Assembly: GCF_002149035.1 (NCBI RefSeq)
Contig: NZ_NGFP01000013.1
Coordinates: forward strand, 1-50,858
Reading direction: 5' to 3'
DNA length: 50,858 nt
Origin: Streptosporangium minutum
Lineage (GTDB): Bacteria > Actinomycetota > Actinomycetes > Streptosporangiales > Streptosporangiaceae
Position numbers and translations under genes: made by a program. The notes beneath the pieces are model-generated. The model was not told the origin of the DNA, did not search any database, and saw only the letters and a list, made by a program, of their open reading frames with translations. Shown in pieces: positions 37,201-45,556 of this stretch; positions within the stretch are counted from its first letter, which is position 1; each line of letters opens with the position of its first letter.

Positions 37201-38115
37201 CTAGAAGTAGCCCTCCTTCTTGCGGTCTTCCATGGAGGCCTCGGAGGCCCGGTCGTCGGCGCGGGTGGCACCGCGCTCGGTGATCCGGGTGGCGGCGATC
37301 TCGCTGATGATCTCCTCGACCGTCGCGGCGGTCGACTGGACGGCCCCGGTGCAGGTCACGTCGCCGACGGTGCGGTAGCGGACGACGCTCTCGAAGAGCT
37401 GCTCGTCCTCGTCGCGGGTGATGAACTCGCTGTCGGCCAGCAGCATGCCGTCACGCTCGAACACCTTGCGCGTGTGCGCGTAGTAGATCGACGGGATCTC
37501 GATGCCCTCACGCCGGATGTAGTCCCAGATGTCGAGCTCGGTCCAGTTGGACAGCGGGAACACCCGGATGTGCTCACCCTTGCGGATCTTGGAGTTGTAG
37601 AGGTTCCACAGCTCCGGCCGCTGGCTCTTCGGGTCCCACTGGCCGAACTCGTCGCGGAAGGAGAACACCCGCTCCTTGGCGCGGGCCTTCTCCTCGTCGC
37701 GGCGGGCGCCGCCGAACACCGCGTCGTACTCGTTGTCCTCGATCGCGTCCAGCAGCGTGGTGGTCTGCAGCCGGTTGCGGGAGGCCCGGCGGCCGGTCTC
37801 CTCGGCCACCCGGCCGGCGTCGATGGAGTCCTGGACGCTGGCCACGACCAGCCGTGCGCCCAGCTCCTCGGCCCGGCGGTCGCGGAACTCGATGACCTCG
37901 GGGAAGTTGTGCCCGGTGTCCACGTGCATCAGCGGGAAGGGGATCGGCGCCGGCCAGAACGCCTTCTCTGCGATGCGCAGCATGACGATGGAATCTTTAC
38001 CACCGGAGAAGAGCAGACACGGACGCTCGAACTCGGCCGCCACTTCACGCATGATGTGAATGGCCTCTGCCTCGAGGACATCGAGCTGCGACGTGGTGTA
38101 GTCGCACTGGAGCAT
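37201..38115 (-). CDS. cysD: sulfate adenylyltransferase small subunit
   Basis: A 304-aa PP-loop protein that forms APS from sulfate and ATP. The nucleotide-binding SGGKDSIVMLRIAEKAF, MHVDTGHNFPEVIEFRD, and the C-terminal WTELDIWDYIRREGIEIPSIYYAHTR signature (here in shorter pieces) are all present. The length is that of standard CysD. It lies 20 bp after cysQ and upstream of cysN, in a wbaP-like gene-cysQ-cysD-cysN order on the minus strand. It works as a heterodimer with CysN. Confidence 0.97.
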   Translation of the reverse strand: MLQCDYTTSQLDVLEAEAIHIMREVAAEFERPCLLFSGGKDSIVMLRIAEKAFWPAPIPFPLMHVDTGHNFPEVIEFRDRRAEELGARLVVASVQDSIDAGRVAEETGRRASRNRLQTTTLLDAIEDNEYDAVFGGARRDEEKARAKERVFSFRDEFGQWDPKSQRPELWNLYNSKIRKGEHIRVFPLSNWTELDIWDYIRREGIEIPSIYYAHTRKVFERDGMLLADSEFITRDEDEQLFESVVRYRTVGDVTCTGAVQSTAATVEEIISEIAATRITERGATRADDRASEASMEDRKKEGYF

Positions 38116-38135
38116 CAGACTCTCCTAGCGGGAAT

Positions 38136-38903
38136 TTATCGGTGCAGATCCCGGATTCCAGCGAGCAACGTTGGCGCTAGTCCCGGTAGGGAAACAAGGA
38201 TATCCGGCAATGAGGGGTCGCCCTGGTTATACGTCAGGGGCGAGCCGTCAATGCGGCTGGCGTGGGCTCCTGCGGCGAGGGCCACGGCGACCGGCGCGGC
38301 GGAGTCCCATTCGTACTGGCCGCCGGCGTGCACGTAGGCCTCGACCTCTCCGGTGAGCACCGCGGAGATCTTGGCGCCGGCCGATCCGATCGGGACCAGG
38401 TCGGCGCCGGTGAGGCGGGCCAGGTTCTGGACGAACTCCGGCGGCCGGGTCCGGCTGACCGCGATCCGCGGCCCGGCCTCCGGCCGGACGGCGGGCAGCA
38501 CGGGGGGTTCGAGGGTCGACAGGGTCCGGCCCTGGGCGGGCAGCGCCACCGCCCCGGCGCTCAGCCTGCCGTTCTCCCAGAGCGCCACGTGGACCGCCCA
38601 GTCGCCGCGCCCCTCCTCGGCGAACTCCCGGGTGCCGTCCAGGGGGTCGACGATCCAGACCCGCTCGGCCTTGAGGCGCCGGGGGTCGAGACGCTCTTCC
38701 CGGGTCGCCTCCTCGGACAGCACACTGTCACCCGGACGCAACCGTGCCAGGGCGTCCATCAGGAACACGTGCGCGGAGGCGTCGCCCTCCTTGCGGAGCG
38801 TGGAGGGGTCGGCGAACCCTTCCTTCTCCCGCAGGGCGAGCAGCCTCTCACCGGCCTCCGTCGCCAGGTCCGTGGCGAGAACGTGATCGTCGCGAATCGT
38901 CAT
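38136..38903 (-). CDS. cysQ: 3'(2'),5'-bisphosphate (PAP) phosphatase, CysQ family
   Basis: A 255-aa inositol-monophosphatase-fold enzyme that hydrolyses PAP, the inhibitory by-product of sulfotransferases, to AMP. The metal-binding motif VWIVDPLDGTREFAE and the second motif YEWDSAAPVAVALAAG are intact, with LSEEATREE as the first acidic site. I start at ATG 38903, which overlaps the stop of the sugar-transferase gene (ATGA). A PAP phosphatase coupled to the initiating transferase and followed by CysD/CysN supports a sulfation role for the locus. Inositol monophosphatase activity cannot be excluded from sequence. Confidence 0.9.
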   Translation of the reverse strand: MTIRDDHVLATDLATEAGERLLALREKEGFADPSTLRKEGDASAHVFLMDALARLRPGDSVLSEEATREERLDPRRLKAERVWIVDPLDGTREFAEEGRGDWAVHVALWENGRLSAGAVALPAQGRTLSTLEPPVLPAVRPEAGPRIAVSRTRPPEFVQNLARLTGADLVPIGSAGAKISAVLTGEVEAYVHAGGQYEWDSAAPVAVALAAGAHASRIDGSPLTYNQGDPSLPDILVSLPGLAPTLLAGIRDLHR

Positions 38904-40387
38904 CAGTATGCTCCAGCCCCTCGCGCGACAGCCGACCAAGTCTTCCACAGGATCTGCAGGTCCAGCGTGAGGGACCAATTCTCCACATAACGCAGATCTA
39001 GCCGCACCGATTCCTCCCAAGATAGGTCAGACCGCCCACTTACCTGCCAGAGGCCGGTCATCCCCGGCTTGACCAGCAGCCTGCGCCGGACGTCGTCGCC
39101 GTAGCGGGCGACCTCGTCGGGCAGCGGAGGCCGGGGGCCGACCAGCGACATGTGACCGAGCACCACATTGATCAACTGGGGCAGCTCGTCGAGGGAGTGA
39201 CGGCGCAGCCGGGCGCCCAGCGGGGTCACCCGAGGATCTTTGCGGATCTTGAACAGCACGCCCTGCCCGTCTCCGGCGAGGTCGATCCGCTGCTGCTCGG
39301 CGTCGGCGCCCATCGTCCGGAACTTGTAGATCGTGAACTCGGTGCCGCCCCGGCCCACCCTGGTCTGCCGGAAGAACGCGGGCCCGGGACTCGACATCCG
39401 CACGGCCGCCACCAGGCCGACGAGGAGCGGCAGCAGCGCCACCAGCAGCAGCCCCGCCCCGACCCGGTCGAAGAGGTTCTTGACCACCTGGCGCAGGCCC
39501 GCGATCTCGGGGTGGTCCACGTGCAGCAGCGGCAGCCCGGCCGCCGGGCGGATCGTGATCCGCGGCCCGGCCACCTCCATCAGCGCCGGGGCGACGACCA
39601 GGTCGGTGTCGGTCTTCTCCAGCCGCCAGGCCAGCCGCCGCAGCGCCAGGCCGTCCATCTCCGGGCAGGCCAGCACGGCCACGGTGTCGGCCGCGATCTG
39701 CCCGACCACGAGCGGGACGTCGGAGAGGTCACCCAGGACCGGGACCCCCTCCACGTCGCCCATGCCGTCACGCGGCATGCAGACCCCCACGACCTCCATG
39801 CCGTGGTAGCGCTCCCGGCGGAACCGGCGGATCAGCTCGGCGGTCGCGGCCCGGTGGCCGACCGTCACGACCCGCCGCATGCAGCGCCCGCGCGCCCGCC
39901 TCCGGTGCAGGGAGCGGCGCAGGCCGTAGCGCGCGAGGAGGGTGAGCAGCGTCGTCAGCGGCAGCGCCAGCACCACGTAGCCGCGGGCCACATCGGTCTT
40001 GGTCAGGTAGGCGCCGATGGCGAGGGCGGCGGTGAGCATGAAACCGCACTGGAAGACCCGCTGGAACTCCTCCGGGCCCAGGCCGAACAGGCGGGGCTCG
40101 TAGGCGCGGTTCAGCGCGACCGCGCAGATCCAGACGGCGGGGAGTGCGGCGCTCAACATCACATAGGGGGTGACGTAGGGAGTAACCTCGCCGAAGCGGA
40201 CGAACAGCGCCAGGAAGCCCGCGAGGGAGGCGGAGCCCATGTCGGCGGCGACGGCTCGCGCCCGGTATCCGCGCACCCAGCCCGGCATACGCGGACGGGT
40301 CGCCGGCACCGGTCTCGGCGCCGCCTGGACGACGGTAACGTCGCGCACGCGCTCCCCCTGCGTAGCCATTCGTGGACGGACAGTCAC
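38903..40387 (-). CDS. polyprenyl glycosylphosphotransferase (WbaP/EpsE type)
   Basis: A 494-aa membrane enzyme that starts repeat-unit assembly by moving a sugar-1-phosphate onto undecaprenyl phosphate. Four N-terminal transmembrane segments and a Rossmann-like CoA-binding middle domain (RVVTVGHRAATAELIRRF) precede a fifth hydrophobic segment (GAGLLLVALLPLLVGLVAAVR). The catalytic domain then carries YKFRTMGADAEQQR, LDELPQLINVVLGHMSLVGP and VKPGMTGLWQVSGRSDLSWE. GTG 40387 and ATG 40369 are both possible; neither has a good ribosome site. It is the first gene of the minus-strand polysaccharide/sulfate-activation operon. Confidence 0.92.
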   Translation of the reverse strand: MTVRPRMATQGERVRDVTVVQAAPRPVPATRPRMPGWVRGYRARAVAADMGSASLAGFLALFVRFGEVTPYVTPYVMLSAALPAVWICAVALNRAYEPRLFGLGPEEFQRVFQCGFMLTAALAIGAYLTKTDVARGYVVLALPLTTLLTLLARYGLRRSLHRRRARGRCMRRVVTVGHRAATAELIRRFRRERYHGMEVVGVCMPRDGMGDVEGVPVLGDLSDVPLVVGQIAADTVAVLACPEMDGLALRRLAWRLEKTDTDLVVAPALMEVAGPRITIRPAAGLPLLHVDHPEIAGLRQVVKNLFDRVGAGLLLVALLPLLVGLVAAVRMSSPGPAFFRQTRVGRGGTEFTIYKFRTMGADAEQQRIDLAGDGQGVLFKIRKDPRVTPLGARLRRHSLDELPQLINVVLGHMSLVGPRPPLPDEVARYGDDVRRRLLVKPGMTGLWQVSGRSDLSWEESVRLDLRYVENWSLTLDLQILWKTWSAVARGAGAY

Positions 40388-40420
40388 TGGATGTTAGCGG
40401 GCAGAAGAAAGGCCGGAGGG

Positions 40421-40990
40421 TTGAAGACCGAAACGTATATCTCTGTGGATATTGAAGCGGATGGCCCGATTCCTGGGCCGTATTCGATGGTCAGCTTCGG
40501 CATGGCCGTGGCCGGGCGGATGACCGGGAAGGCCTTCGAACCCGTCGATCCGCAGATCCACACCTTCTACGCCGAGCTGAAGCCGATCAGCGGGGACCAC
40601 GTGCCCGAGGCGCTGGCCGTCAGCGGGCTCGACCGGGAGACGCTGATCCGCGAGGGCGCGGAGCCCTCTGCGGCGATGAAGGACGCCGCCGTGTGGATCC
40701 GTGAGGTGTGCGGCAACAGCACTCCGGTGCTGGCGGCCTACCCGCTCGCCTACGACTGGATGTGGATGTACTGGTACTTCATGCGCTTCGACGGTGCCTC
40801 GCCGTTCGGGCACTCGCGTTGCCTGGACATCAAGACGCTCTACGCCGCCAAGGCGGGGGTGCCCATCGGCTGGGCCACCAAGCGGCAGATGCCCAGGCAT
40901 CTGCTCTCCTCGCGGCCGCACACCCACAACGCGCTCGACGACGCGATCGAGCAGGCGGAGCTGCTGCAGAACCTGATGGCCCTCACCTGA
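40421..40990 (+). CDS. DEDD-type 3'-5' exonuclease
   Basis: A 189-aa exonuclease-fold protein. YISVDIEADGPIPGPYSM gives the first Asp/Glu pair (motif ExoI), AYPLAYDWMWMYWYF the second Asp, and HTHNALDDAIEQAELL the His and last Asp of a DEDDh enzyme. The nucleic-acid substrate is unknown. I start at TTG 40421, since relatives begin a few residues before ETYISVDIEADG; ATG 40391 (ten codons upstream) is an alternative. It is divergent from the sugar-transferase gene, with a very short shared promoter region, and convergent with pth. Confidence 0.8.
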   Translation: MKTETYISVDIEADGPIPGPYSMVSFGMAVAGRMTGKAFEPVDPQIHTFYAELKPISGDHVPEALAVSGLDRETLIREGAEPSAAMKDAAVWIREVCGNSTPVLAAYPLAYDWMWMYWYFMRFDGASPFGHSRCLDIKTLYAAKAGVPIGWATKRQMPRHLLSSRPHTHNALDDAIEQAELLQNLMALT

Positions 40991-40994
40991 GCGC

Positions 40995-41015
40995 GCCGCC
41001 GTACAGCACGGCGGC
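40995..41015. terminator. hairpin between exonuclease gene and pth
   Basis: An 8-bp perfect stem, GCCGCCGT / ACGGCGGC, with a 5-nt loop, five bases past the exonuclease stop and followed by further self-complementary GC sequence. It lies between convergent genes. Confidence 0.5.
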
Positions 41016-41119
41016 GCCGCCGTGCGGCACGGCCGGGAAGCACCGGCGTGGCCCGATCGGCCGTACGGCGCGCCGGAACCCGCCGGCCGCACGCCTCTCC
41101 CGCCTGGGCGCGTCTCCGG

Positions 41120-41725
41120 CTACCTGGGGGGTCCGGAGACGTTCAGGTCGCCCGCGTGGAAGGTGTTCTGGGTCGGCTCAAGGCCCGAGGTGATCAGCGA
41201 CTCGACCATGTCGGCCGCCCGGTCGACCAGGAACGGCAGGTCCTTGCGCTCGGCGGTGGCGAAGTCCCGCAGGACGTAGGCTGCGGCGTCCATCCGGCCG
41301 GGCGGGCGGCCGATGCCGAACCGCACCCGCAGGTAGTCCTTGGTGGCCAGGGACTTGGTGATCGACTTCAGCCCGTTGTGACCGTTGTCCCCGCCGCCCA
41401 GCTTGGCCCGGAGCGCGCCGTAGGGGATGTCCAGCTCGTCGTGGACCGCGATCACGCGCGCCGGATCCACCTTGTAGAAGTCGGCCAGGGCCTTGACCGG
41501 CCCGCCCGAGAGGTTCATGAAGGACAGGGGCTTGGCCAGCACCGCCGGAGCGCCCGCCAGGCGGCCCTCCAGCACCTCGGCCCGCGATCTGTGGACCTTG
41601 AAGCGCCCGCCGGCCCGCGCGGCGAGCTCGTCGAGCACCATGAAACCCGCGTTGTGCCGGTTCCCGGCATACTCCGGCCCGGGATTCCCCAGGCCAACGA
41701 CCAACCAGCGGTCCACGGTCGGCAT
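41120..41725 (-). CDS. pth: peptidyl-tRNA hydrolase
   Basis: A 201-aa enzyme that releases peptides from peptidyl-tRNA dropped by ribosomes. [20 protein letters not shown] contains the catalytic His, [12 protein letters not shown] the substrate-contact Asn, and HDELDIPYG plus [15 protein letters not shown] complete the family signature. Full length. It starts at ATG 41725, downstream of rplY on the same strand, with a 10-bp hairpin between them. The rplY-pth pairing is widespread. Confidence 0.97.
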   Translation of the reverse strand: MPTVDRWLVVGLGNPGPEYAGNRHNAGFMVLDELAARAGGRFKVHRSRAEVLEGRLAGAPAVLAKPLSFMNLSGGPVKALADFYKVDPARVIAVHDELDIPYGALRAKLGGGDNGHNGLKSITKSLATKDYLRVRFGIGRPPGRMDAAAYVLRDFATAERKDLPFLVDRAADMVESLITSGLEPTQNTFHAGDLNVSGPPR

Positions 41726-41739
41726 CCCTTCATATGCGC

Positions 41740-41771
41740 GTCAGGGCAGCCCGGTGCCGGACTGCCCTGAC
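41740..41771 (-). terminator. hairpin between rplY and pth
   Basis: A perfect 10-bp stem, gtcagggcag (41740-41749) / ctgccctgac (41762-41771), with a 12-nt loop, directly after rplY and before pth. With no U-tract, it may attenuate or process the transcript. Confidence 0.5.
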
Positions 41772-41788
41772 AGGTGTAGCAGAGAAAA

Positions 41789-42406
41789 CTACTCGGCGGC
41801 CTCGGCGGACTCGCCCTCGGCGGCCTCAGCGGCCTCGGCGGGCGCACCCTCGGCGGCCTCGGCCTCCGGCTCGGCGGTCGGCGCCGCGGTGACGTGCAGG
41901 ACCAGCGTCTCCGGGTCGGCGATCAGGGTGGTGCCCTCGGGCAGCTTCAGGTCGCCGGCCGTGAACTGGGTGCCGATCTCCATGCCCTCGACGTCGACCT
42001 CGACGCCCGTCGGGATGTGGGTGGCCTCGGACTCGACCGAGACGGAGACGAGCTGCTGGTCGAGGATGCCGTCGGCCACCTCGCCCACCACGGTGACGGG
42101 GATGTCGATGGTGACCTTCTCGCCGCGCTTGACGAGCAGGAGGTCGACGTGCTCAAGGAAGCCCTTGATCGGGTCGCGCTGGACGCCCTTGGGCAGGGCC
42201 AGCTCGGTGGCCGCGCCCTCAAGGCGGATCAGCACGTTCGGCGTGCGCAGGGCGAGCAGGAGCTCGTGACCCGGGAGGGCCAGGTGCTGCGGGTCCGTGC
42301 CGTGCCCGTAGAGGACGACGGGCACCTTGTTCTCGCGACGGATCTTGCGAGCGGCGCCCTTGCCGAACTCGTTGCGCGACTCGGCCTGGATGACTACTTC
42401 GGACAC
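41789..42406 (-). CDS. rplY: ribosomal protein bL25 (CTC/TL5 form)
   Basis: A 205-aa 5S-rRNA-binding ribosomal protein. The N-terminal L25 domain (NEFGKGAARKIRRENKVPVV, VDLLLVKRGEKV) is followed by the C-terminal TL5/CTC beta domain (TQFTAGDLKLPEGTTL). It ends in an acidic Glu/Ala tail of about 30 residues made of AAEG-type repeats. GTG 42406 has AGGAG at good spacing; an upstream in-frame start lacks one. It sits between prs and pth, the usual actinobacterial order. Confidence 0.96.
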   Translation of the reverse strand: MSEVVIQAESRNEFGKGAARKIRRENKVPVVLYGHGTDPQHLALPGHELLLALRTPNVLIRLEGAATELALPKGVQRDPIKGFLEHVDLLLVKRGEKVTIDIPVTVVGEVADGILDQQLVSVSVESEATHIPTGVEVDVEGMEIGTQFTAGDLKLPEGTTLIADPETLVLHVTAAPTAEPEAEAAEGAPAEAAEAAEGESAEAAE

Positions 42407-42568
42407 GACGGATCTCCTAGGGATCTTCGACGGTTGGAAAGGTGCGTTCCCCCTCACCCGCCCTAGCGGAAGGCGTTACGAACGCACGCAATCTGCATAG
42501 CCTACCGGTGTATTACCGGGCTCCGCCCCGCGACGCGGGATCACGGCGCCCGGCGCCCCGCTCGCGGG

Positions 42569-43546
42569 TCAGCTGTCACCCTCGAACAGACTCGTCACCG
42601 AGCCGTCGCTGAAGACCTCGGTGATCGCGCGGGCGATCAGCGGGGCGATCGACAGCACGGTGAGCTTGTCGAACCTCTTCTCCTCGGCGAGCGGCAGCGT
42701 GTTGGTGACGATCACTTCGGAGATCTTGGAGTTCTTCAGCCGGTCCACCGCCGGGTCGGAGAACACCGCGTGGGTGGCTGCCACGAGCACGTTGGTGGCG
42801 CCCTGCTCGTACAGCGCGTCGGCCGCCTTGCAGATCGTGCCCGCGGTGTCGATCATGTCGTCGATCAGCACGCAGGTACGGCCGCGCACCTTGCCGACGA
42901 CCTCGCTCACCTTCACCTGGTTGGCGACGTCGAGATCACGGCGCTTGTGGATGAAGGCCAGCGGGGTGCCCAGCGTGTCGGCCCAGCGCTCCGACAGCCG
43001 CACCCGGCCGGTGTCGGGCGAGACGATCGTGGTCGTCTCCAGGTCGAGCTTGTCCTTGAGGTAGTTGAACAGCACCGGCATGGCGAACAGGTGGTCCACC
43101 GGGCCGTCGAAGAAGCCCTGGATCTGGGAGGTGTGCAGGTCGATCGACATCAGCCGGTCGGCGCCCGCGGTCTTGAACATGTCGGCCATCAGGCGGGCGG
43201 TGATCGGCTCGCGGCCCCGGCCCTTCTTGTCCTGGCGGGCGTAGCCGAAGAACGGCATGATCACGGTGATCCGCTTGGCGGAGGCGCGCTTGAGCGCGTC
43301 CACCATGATCAGCTGTTCCATGATCCATTTGTTGATGGGCCCGGTGTGGCTCTGGATGACGAACGCGTCACATCCCCGGACCGACTCCAGGTAGCGGGCA
43401 TAGATCTCGCCGTTGGCGAAGTCACGCAGCGTGGTGGGGGTCATCTCCACCCCGAGATGGCTGGCCACCTCCTCCGCGAGATCCGGATGCGCGCGCCCGG
43501 AGAAGAACATCAGGTTCTTCTCGCCGGTCTGCTTGATGCCACTCAC
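42569..43546 (-). CDS. prs: ribose-phosphate pyrophosphokinase
   Basis: A 325-aa enzyme making PRPP from ribose 5-phosphate and ATP for nucleotides, His and Trp. Signature segments: MFFSGRAHPDLAEEVA, FGYARQDKKGRGREPITARL (flexible loop and ATP contacts), the metal site DLHTSQIQGFFDGPVDHL and the PRPP loop VLIDDMIDTAGTI. GTG 43546 overlaps the glmU stop (GTGA) and has GGGGAG upstream. Class I PRPP synthetase; standard length. Confidence 0.97.
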   Translation of the reverse strand: MSGIKQTGEKNLMFFSGRAHPDLAEEVASHLGVEMTPTTLRDFANGEIYARYLESVRGCDAFVIQSHTGPINKWIMEQLIMVDALKRASAKRITVIMPFFGYARQDKKGRGREPITARLMADMFKTAGADRLMSIDLHTSQIQGFFDGPVDHLFAMPVLFNYLKDKLDLETTTIVSPDTGRVRLSERWADTLGTPLAFIHKRRDLDVANQVKVSEVVGKVRGRTCVLIDDMIDTAGTICKAADALYEQGATNVLVAATHAVFSDPAVDRLKNSKISEVIVTNTLPLAEEKRFDKLTVLSIAPLIARAITEVFSDGSVTSLFEGDS

Positions 43547-44994
43547 GACTTGCTCCCCTGCTGGTTCCCGGTCTCGGCGGCCCGCAGCGCCGCCTCGGCC
43601 GATTTGGTGCCCGCGCGCCTGCGCGCGACCCACCCTTCAATGTTGCGCTGCTGTCCTCGGGCCACCGCCATCGCCCCGGGCGGGACGTCGTTGATGAGCA
43701 CCGAACCCGCCGCGGTGTAGGCGCCGTCCCCGACGGTGATCGGCGCGACGAGCATGTTGTCGCTGCCGATCCGGACGTGTTCGCCCACCGTCGTGTGGTG
43801 TTTCTCGACTCCGTCGTAGTTGACGAAGACGCAGGCGGCCCCGATGTTGGAGCCCGCCCCGATCGTGGCGTCGCCGACATAACTCAGGTGGGGAACCTTC
43901 GCACCCTCGCCCACCTGCGCGTTCTTCATCTCGACGTAGGTCCCGGCCTTGGCCTTGCGGGCCAGCACGGTGCCCGGCCGCAGGTAGGCGTAGGGCCCCA
44001 CCAGAGCCTCGGGGCCGATCTCGGCCTCGACGCAGACGGCGTTGCGGACCACCGCGCCCGCACCGACGACCGTGTCGGTCAGCGTCGTGGCCGGGCCGAT
44101 CTCGGCGCCCTCGGCGACGGCCGTACGGCCGTGCAGCTGGGTGCCGGGATGGATCACCACGTCCTGTTCCAGGGTCACGTCCACGTCCACCCACGTGGTG
44201 GCCGGGTCGACCACCGTGACCCCCGCGCGCATGTGGGTCTCCAGCAGCCGGGAGTTGAGCACCTTGCGGGCGAAGGCGAGCTGCACGCGGTCGTTGACGC
44301 CCTCCACCTCGACGTAGTCGGCCGCGATGTGCGCGCCGACGCGGTGGCCGTCCTCCCTCAGGATGGACAGGACGTCGGTGAGGTACTCCTCGCCCTGGAC
44401 GTTGGAGGTGGACACCCGCTTGACGGCGTCCGCCAGCAGGGCCCCGTCGAAGGCGTAGACCCCGGAGTTCATCTCCCGGACCGCCCGCTGCTCGGGGCTG
44501 GCGTCCTTCTCCTCGACGATCTCCAGGACCGCACCCGTGGTGTCGCGGATGATCCGGCCGTAGCCGTACGGGTTGGGGACCTCGGCGGTGAGGACGGTGA
44601 CGGCGTTGCCGTCCCGCCCGTGCCGCTCCAGGAGCGTGGCGAGGGTCTCGGCGCGCAGCAACGGCGTGTCCCCGTAGGTCACCAGGACGGTGCCGTCGAT
44701 GCCTCCGACCGTTTCCAGCACGATCCTGACGGCGTGGCCGGTCCCCCTCTGCTCGGCCTGTACGACGGCCTGTGCGTCGGGGCTGGTCCGCGTCAGGTGC
44801 GCCTGGACCCGCTCTCGTTCGTGACCTATGACAACAATGAGCCGCTCGGGTTCGAGACCTCGAGCGGCGGTGAGCATGTGGTCGACCAGGGTACGGCCGC
44901 ACAGCTCGTGCAGGATCTTGGGCGTTTTCGACTTCATCCGGGTGCCCTCGCCTGCGGCGAGGACGATGACGGCGGCCGGGCGCGGCACACTCAC
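43543..44994 (-). CDS. glmU: bifunctional GlcN-1-P acetyltransferase / GlcNAc-1-P uridylyltransferase
   Basis: A 483-aa enzyme making UDP-GlcNAc for peptidoglycan and other glycans. The N-terminal pyrophosphorylase has LAAGEGTRMKSKTPK, GTGHAVR and TYGDTPLL. The C-terminal left-handed beta-helix acetyltransferase has VGPYAYLRPGT, the catalytic His region NYDGVEKHHT and VAPITVGDGAYTAAGS. GTG 44994 follows GAGGGAG at about 8 nt. UDP-GlcNAc is also a plausible precursor for the polymer of the nearby locus. The Ala/Gln/Ser-rich C-terminal tail is typical of actinobacterial GlmU. Confidence 0.97.
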   Translation of the reverse strand: MSVPRPAAVIVLAAGEGTRMKSKTPKILHELCGRTLVDHMLTAARGLEPERLIVVIGHERERVQAHLTRTSPDAQAVVQAEQRGTGHAVRIVLETVGGIDGTVLVTYGDTPLLRAETLATLLERHGRDGNAVTVLTAEVPNPYGYGRIIRDTTGAVLEIVEEKDASPEQRAVREMNSGVYAFDGALLADAVKRVSTSNVQGEEYLTDVLSILREDGHRVGAHIAADYVEVEGVNDRVQLAFARKVLNSRLLETHMRAGVTVVDPATTWVDVDVTLEQDVVIHPGTQLHGRTAVAEGAEIGPATTLTDTVVGAGAVVRNAVCVEAEIGPEALVGPYAYLRPGTVLARKAKAGTYVEMKNAQVGEGAKVPHLSYVGDATIGAGSNIGAACVFVNYDGVEKHHTTVGEHVRIGSDNMLVAPITVGDGAYTAAGSVLINDVPPGAMAVARGQQRNIEGWVARRRAGTKSAEAALRAAETGNQQGSKS

Positions 44995-45160
44995 GGACGA
45001 GGCTCCCTCGGCGTCGCGGCTGAGACATGACAAAGCGGGATGCCAGATGGCTACCACGAGGGCATCGCCTGGTCACCCACTCGACAACGTGAGGATACCT
45101 TCCCCGCCGAGAACCCACCCAGCCGACCAGCCCGATCAATAAACCGGACACAAGGGATGG

Positions 45161-45232
45161 CTCCGGCACCAGGACTCGAACCTGGACAACAAGGACCAAA
45201 ACCTTGCGGGCTGCCAATTACCCAATGCCGGA
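45161..45232 (-). tRNA. tRNA-Gln (UUG)
   Basis: A complete 72-nt cloverleaf: acceptor TCCGGCA/TGCCGGA, D-loop with GG, anticodon stem CAAGG/CCTTG with loop TTTTGGT (anticodon TTG), T-arm with TTCGAGT, discriminator G. The 3' CC following may be part of an encoded tail. The standalone gene upstream of glmU agrees with common actinobacterial context. Confidence 0.93.
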
Positions 45233-45482
45233 TCAACCTGGCGGATCGAACGGGGTCCGAACGCCCGGCCCCCCTACGATACCGAGCCCTTGATATCAAA
45301 CGCGCCTCGTTTTGGGTCTCCATCGACCATAGAGGCGATCAAGTGGGGGAACGATCGCTCGCAGACGGCGGCGGACACACCGTTTAGCAGGTCAAGCTGG
45401 TGGTAGACAAGACATGAAACCGCTACGGGATCCACCGGTGAGAGTCAGCTTCCCTCCATTAGTTACTTAGGGATTCCTAACT
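45233..45482. other. intergenic stretch between tRNA-Gln and desaturase
   Basis: No gene is seen. The right half is less GC-rich and should contain the desaturase promoter. A quasi-palindrome TAGGGATTCCTA occurs at 45468-45479, just before the TACG-N4-CGTA dyads. Confidence 0.5.
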
Positions 45483-45509
45483 TACGATGGCGTAGGTTAC
45501 GGTGGCGTA
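45483..45509. promoter_or_regulatory. paired TACG-N4-CGTA operators upstream of the desaturase
   Basis: Two inverted repeats, TACG-ATGG-CGTA (45483-45494) and TACG-GTGG-CGTA (45498-45509), spaced 15 bp centre to centre, 47 bp before the desaturase ATG. Two stacked dyads upstream of a gene with a neighbouring TetR regulator are consistent with a TetR dimer-of-dimers operator. That the adjacent TetR protein binds is inference. Confidence 0.55.
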
Positions 45510-45556
45510 GCCAGTCGAAGCCCACCATTTTTCACCGAGCCTCCGCGAGGTAGCGC

